Assembly: GCA_025267735.1 (NCBI GenBank)
Contig: CM046301.1
Coordinates: forward strand, 56,439,872-56,503,871
DNA from: Mactra quadrangularis
Taxonomy: Eukaryota; Mollusca; Bivalvia; Venerida; Mactridae
Direction: 5' to 3'
Length of the DNA: 64,000 nt
Part shown: piece by piece, positions 59,186 to 64,000 of the stretch
Numbering within the stretch: the stretch's first letter is position 1
Layout: the number at the start of each line of letters is the position of its first letter
The notes under the pieces: generated by a model
Database searches by the model: none
What the model saw: only the letters and a program-made list of their open reading frames with translations
Told to the model about the DNA's origin: nothing
Translations under genes and position numbers: made by a program

Positions 59186-59547
59186 TAGATAAAGAGTGTG
59201 TACACACCATACACTTAATTCATGTTATCATGCAATCAATAAAGCTTACGTTGCAATTTGCCATGCAATGAATGCGTGTTATCTTGCGATGATCCCAATT
59301 TAATTCCATAAATAAATTTGGATTTTTCGAAAATGGCAATTTTAATTCGTTTTAGTTTACGAACTGAATTCAGCTGTTTTTGGTAGAATAAGTCACTAGA
59401 TTTTAATTTGGATTTCCGCTTAACTTTTTGTTACCATTTGCCATATTTTGTTAAAAAATAGGTCTGCTTAGTCAATAGAATGGTACTATAAGTTCAGTCA
59501 CATAATTACATGTCTTAGTTATTTACTTTTTAACGTGATCAGACGAA

Positions 59548-59614
59548 ATGTTACTGCCAGAAGTAGCACTAGTGTTTGCTTTGGCTCTATCAGCAGGAAA
59601 AGTGATATCACAAG
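59548..59614 (+). CDS. Signal-peptide exon of a second, probably paralogous gene (3' part outside window)
   Basis: An ATG at 59548 opens MLLPEVALVFALALSAGKVI followed by SQ, and then g|gtaaga at 59615. It has a short N region, a hydrophobic core and a small-residue cleavage region (LSAG), which is a good secretory signal. The exon ends in phase 1, the phase that the lectin exon at 1130 and nearly all extracellular exons of the large receptor use. I infer that it is the first exon of a tandem copy or another modular receptor. No further exon in the right phase was found up to 64000. Confidence 0.55.
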
Positions 59615-59619
59615 GTAAG

Positions 59620-61250
59620 ATTTTACCAAGACAGTTTCTTACTGTATGTAGTGTTTCGTTATTTATTACTTATATTCTCAACAATAAAATAAAGGGGCGG
59701 GATTATAACCATCTAAATATTGTGTAAGAAATGTATATTTTATTCAACAAAACATACCGTAGAGTAAAATAACAAGGGGAACATCTTCTATGAATGTTTT
59801 ATTACAGTTTAAAGTTTGTAGACAAATTTGCTGTAAAAGTTAAATGTGACCCACTCGTGAAATATCCATGGTCTGGCTCAGGTGAGTGGGGCTAATTTAA
59901 TATGTAAGTACTCGCTGTTTGCACAGTCCTTTTCCAAATTAAAGATTATATTATGTATCAGTACCGATTGTAGGACAACTGGTCCCATGGACAACTGGTC
60001 TTCTTTGTTTTTTGTGTACTATAATCTGATTTATATTTTATATATATTGTGTTTATACTTGTATTCTATAATGTATGTATTGGCCGCAAGGGTCTAAGAC
60101 CTTCCGGTTTTCTTGATTGAATAAACTTGAAAACTTGAAACATGTCATTTTTGACAGCGGTATACGACTGGTCCCGTGTCAATTTTACAGGGTGAACAAC
60201 TGGTTCCATCTCATTTTGACTAATGCAATGATAAAGGCCACAGTCCGAATGTTAGGTGATCAATAGAATCTATTATCACTTAATGCAAACTGTTATAATT
60301 AAACATTTTTACTGTTATATTTTGTCCCAGTGATAGGTGGACTGACTCCATTTTTTCAATTAATGTTAACTGTTGTAATTACAACTTTATCTTATCCAGA
60401 TGGCTTCAGATAAAGTGTTATGCATGAACAGCATTTTACTGATTTAAACATACTACTTTGATATTTAACATTAATATGAAATAATCTATGTGCTCATTGC
60501 AATCTTATATGATGGTATGTTTATAAAATAAGTGTAAACTAACTAAATCATAAAATTGTAAAATAATTCACCCCTAAATATTGATGAGTAATGAAACTGG
60601 CTTTGTTTATATACGTAATGTTTACGTGGACGACCTGTATATTACTACAGAAACCAAATTCCTATAGATCTATATTTTCACCTTATGATATCCGAGGTTT
60701 ATCTGCGTTGAAGATCGCCCGGGTAGTTCCGAATGATGAAAATTATGTAAATTAATAAAATTACAAAATATGTATGTATTTTGCGTATCACACTATTGGG
60801 GTTTTCTATACAAAATAAAGTCCTTGGTTTAAAATTGATATTTTGAATAAAATATTGTCAGGCGCGTAGCTACCAGTACGCAGAGTACGCAGCTGCGTAC
60901 ACATTGGTCCAAAAAAATCGTTAAGGAACGTCAAAAATGCATTAAAAACTTTGGCCTGAGAGGGGGGGGGCGTGTATGGAACAAAAATGAGTTATTTTTC
61001 GGAAAATATCTATGTGAAAATAACTCTACACGAATTCGTTGAATAATTAAAACGACAGCTATTATGACGCTTTTTGTAATTTGAACTCATAAAACTATAT
61101 AACAGCGTTTTTCTTGAAACATATTGGTCAAACAAAGTATAACATAAACACGTTCAACCAATGTGAGCGCTCAAAACCTAATTATATTTATTCGCCGCTA
61201 CATTCATGAATTAATAATACATTTTCTTCTAAAAATGACCGAGCTTTTAT
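59620..61250. other. First intron of the downstream gene (presumed), no exon seen
   Basis: An acceptor/donor-bounded stretch at 59807-59880 has only a frame that does not match the phase-1 signal exon. A 'gattgaataaacttgaaaac' scrap at about 60114 looks like the end of a dispersed repeat. Nothing else was recognised. Confidence 0.4.
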
Positions 61251-61256
61251 AGAAAA

Positions 61257-61306
61257 AGGTGGTTGTGGTAGTGTTTTTGGTGGTTATGTTGGTGGTGGTG
61301 GTGATA
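61257..61306. repeat. (GGT)n microsatellite, imperfect
   Basis: ggtggttgtggtagtg ... ggtggtggtggtgat, a short imperfect trinucleotide run. Confidence 0.75.
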
Positions 61307-61464
61307 AGAATGGATGTGATACAATATTATACTCGTACACAGCTTGAAAAGTCATATTGGCCTCACCTATCGGCTCGATTAATATGGCTTTTCCTGTGTA
61401 CTCGTCCAAATATATTTCCATGTTGTGCAATAAACTGTTTAATAACCTATAATTCTACTTCTTC

Positions 61465-62745
61465 ATTAAACTCAACTTGATACAAAGATAATGGCTTATA
61501 ATAACGTCTTCTATTATCATTAAGTTTTAAGGTTACGCTACAATGATCCGTATTATGAAGCATTTAATAAAGATTTTGTCCTTAATTATTTTCTATTGTT
61601 TTGTTAAATTATAAACCAATTTTTATGATATGCTGCCCAGATGAGGATCGAGTATACATGATAAATTATGGTATTTCACGACCCTTCCCTATTGAATTCC
61701 TAAAAACAAACAAATAGGGATTGACAGCTTTGTAGAGTTTCATATTTGAATTATATTATTGATCAATTGATTGATTTAATCATCAATCAAATCCTTAATA
61801 GGGGATCTTCTAACTATTCTTAAATTAAGATTTGAATTCAATAATTTATATTTGGGTGCATGATCCCTTACAGATACGATGTATGGATTAAATAACTTTA
61901 ATATATTTTAAATGTAATACAGCAGATCTCAGATAAGCTTATTTTGTGGACCGTTAAACTTTATTCTTCTACGTTATCATATTTCATTTTTTTCTAAATA
62001 AATATTCAACCCCATTTATGTAAATAATCCTTAAACAATACTTTATATATTACAAATTTACCAAACTTGATACAAAGATAACGACGGTCAATCGTTTTTA
62101 ACGGAATTAAGTTTTGAAGTTACAGTAAAGGGGTCCATATTATAATACGTTTTGCTAAAGACTTTATTCCTTAATCATTCTATACTGTTCTGACGTATTA
62201 TGAAAAGAATTTTGATTTTATGTTGCCCAGATGCCATAGGCGGAAGGGGGGTGGACCCGGCGTACGCTCCCCTAAAATTGCCCAAGCTAAGGTTGTTTTT
62301 TTTTCATCATGAACATGATAATTATAGGAATATATATATATTTGCCAAATAATTTCACTCGTTATGCGTTATAGGCTTGGAGTACAGAAATACTATGACC
62401 TAGCATGCAATTTAGAACAATTCCTTCTCATTATTGTATGAATTTATTATGATCCAACGGCTGTTAGAAAATTATATGATATATCTTAATGCTCCATATT
62501 GTATACCATGGGAAAGGATATTTGAGGCTCTCGAAATTTGCCTGAATCCCTTAGAATAACAAAAACTCAGGAATTTCGGGTGCCGCCGGTCACCAAGACC
62601 TCTAATCAGGGCTTTGCATTGGACCATTCGGGGCCCTTACGGTCCCTTGAAACTCTATGCTGCCTGTTAATTTTACGCCCCTCTAAGTAGAACTTTCCGC
62701 CCCCTCTAACTTAAAATCCTGGATCCGCCTTTGGATGCAGATCGA
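61465..62745. repeat. Diverged direct duplication, about 590-bp period
   Basis: acttgatacaaagataa at about 61476 and about 62065, and gcccagatg(a/c) ... gatcgagt at about 61635 and about 62226, lie in the same order with similar spacing. The second copy is interrupted by the 62235-62733 insertion. Confidence 0.6.
62235..62733. mobile_element. 499-bp insertion with gatgc target duplication
   Basis: gatgc flanks both ends (62230-62234 and 62734-62738). The ends cataggcggaag and ggatccgcctttg are short imperfect inverted repeats. The uninterrupted first copy at about 61635 shows the target without the insert. No coding frame was seen inside. Confidence 0.65.
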
Positions 62746-62834
62746 GTCTATATAAACGTGTTTTTGTTATCATTTATATAGAAATTACTAAAATAATGCT
62801 TCTTTAAGGCAGTGGCACTACATCCATGTGTACC

Positions 62835-63135
62835 ACCCGGCTAGCTCAGTTGGTAGCACGCAACTCTACTAATCGAGGGGTCGTGGGTTCGATTCCCGGG
62901 TGGGGCATACTTTCGTGGAGCTTGGTCATGTTATTATTTTTACGGCCATTCTTCCTCCTACCGATGATTTTTAATTATGTTGGGCAGTTGTCAGTCACTG
63001 ACGAAAGTATGTGTTAAGTAGTTGGTAAACAGCTAAATCCAGAGATTTAGCCATTCTAGGAGAATTGAGTAGATTGACTGACCGCCGTTATATGACATAT
63101 ACAAAAAGTTGCTACGGCGTTAAACCAAACAAACA
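62835..63135 (+). mobile_element. tRNA-derived SINE, full length (family 2)
   Basis: The head acccggctagctcagttggt plus gtcgtgggttcgattcccgg has the best A and B boxes in the window. Then come ggcatactttcgtggagctt, gggcagttgtcagtcactga and the tail gttgctacggcgttaaacca with (aaac)n. It looks like the youngest copy here. Confidence 0.85.
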
Positions 63136-63139
63136 ATGC

Positions 63140-64000
63140 ATCCATGTAAATCCTGTAACTTTAACCTCAACACACATTGTTGTTTACAAACTCCTCACGG
63201 CGGTTACGTCACGCAATGCTTCCGCTGTGGGGAGTTTGGGTTGTTTAGAGTCAAGGCACTCATCTTACTCCAGGCTCCAGTTACGGTACAGTATTTTTTG
63301 TCATTGCCTTTTTGTGCATTCGGAACTCCTCGCCATTCACTATGAATAACCTCGGACATATTCAGGCGCCATTTTAGAACTTCCTTTGCAACATATGTCA
63401 TGAAACCTCCCTTTGATGTTCAAGCATACATGTACCGTATATATACATATATTATATAGGTCGTTTGCGTTAATGCTGGACCCCTATTTGCCGTAAATAT
63501 CTTTTAAACTATAACAGCGATTTTGCTAAAAATTTTAATACAGTCTTATTTCAATTTTTCCTTCTAGGATTTAAATTTTCAGAATTTTTTATAGACAAAT
63601 AAAAAAGTTTTCCATAAGGTATAATGCAAAATATTTGGAATTTTTTAACAAAAATCCGGCGGGAGTAAAATAAGCTGTTCTGATTAAAACATTGTCATAC
63701 TTCCAGTGTATTTATACAAAGTCTCGTTCGTTTACTGTAAATTTGTCGCTTAAATAAACACTCGACGGTCTACTTAATTGTAAAGCAGAGGCCCGTCTTT
63801 AAAATCGTACGTGTTTGTATAGATTTTGACGATACAGACGACAGTGATGATGATATTTGAGTTTGTATATACTGTTATACTTTGTTATCAAATAAAATTT
63901 CTAACCGGGCCTCATATTTAGCTATTATTTTGTATCTACTGTTATGTGGCTGTTCTGATTATGGCACATACCCATTTAACAAAAGTCTCTCTTTGGCTTC
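63140..64000. other. Window end, no gene seen
   Basis: A stretch at 63290-63375 (cattcggaactcctcgcc; ataacctcggacatattcag) is related to the foldback at 11326-11530. The remainder is AT-rich with no recognised exon. Confidence 0.4.

Noticed and set aside
59807..59880. Second exon of the downstream gene (acceptor ttattacag, donor gtgagt)
   Set aside because: Joined to the phase-1 signal exon it gives an immediate stop; only a phase-2 entry is open.
61257..61480. Open frame beginning with a Val-rich hydrophobic run
   Set aside because: The hydrophobic run is the translated GGT microsatellite.

Overview
This is a eukaryotic, intron-rich, AT-rich window, most likely from a bivalve mollusc. The reasons are a GRL101/relaxin-receptor-like GPCR with many extracellular modules, several copies of a tRNA-headed SINE ending in an 'acggcgttaaaccaaacaaa'-type tail, and intronic foldback, minisatellite and TIR elements of the kind common in clam and mussel genomes. 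The species cannot be named from the sequence alone. There are no bacterial features, rRNA genes or CRISPR arrays.

One large gene on the + strand fills 1130-46378. I resolved 23 exons by hand from splice sites and frame. Every junction agrees in phase, and the exons sum to 5,276 nt, which with the one carried-in base gives 1,758 codons plus a stop. The exon carrying the signal peptide lies left of the window. The protein reads, in order: a C-type lectin domain (3 exons), three kringle-like modules (3 exons), five LDL-receptor class A repeats (5 exons), a cysteine-containing module I could not name firmly (4-5 exons), a short Cys-rich linker, LDLa 6, a degenerate vWA-like domain, LDLa 7 joined to about seven leucine-rich repeats, a rhodopsin-class seven-helix domain of the RXFP/GRL101 type, and a cytoplasmic tail that looks like a truncated, catalytically dead protein-kinase C-lobe. 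A second 3' end after helix 7 would replace the kinase-like tail with a short Ser/Asn-rich tail.

At 59548-59614 there is an isolated signal-peptide exon ending in phase 1, the phase that the lectin exon at 1130 needs upstream. It probably starts a tandem paralogue whose other exons lie beyond 64000.

The rest is mobile and repetitive DNA. 1690-2235 holds a dead Tc1/mariner transposase. 4200-8100 holds a long-TIR element, foldbacks and a minisatellite. 12700-13740 holds a SINE and a TIR element. 17997-18138 and 23395-23533 are near-perfect hairpins. 20928-23384 is a TIR element with a Harbinger-like insertion nested in it. 28400-29150 holds a minisatellite and a 184-bp MITE. 29300-31400 holds the remains of a tyrosine-recombinase element with an SGNH hydrolase. 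46950-47860 is ATT-rich low-complexity DNA. 49470-52030 holds a palindromic minisatellite and a large degenerate tandem-repeat element. 53113-59190 holds a TIR repeat, two broken non-LTR retrotransposons (one with a 173-bp satellite in its 3' part) and two adjacent MITE-like elements. 61460-63135 holds a direct duplication with an insertion in it, then a full-length SINE.
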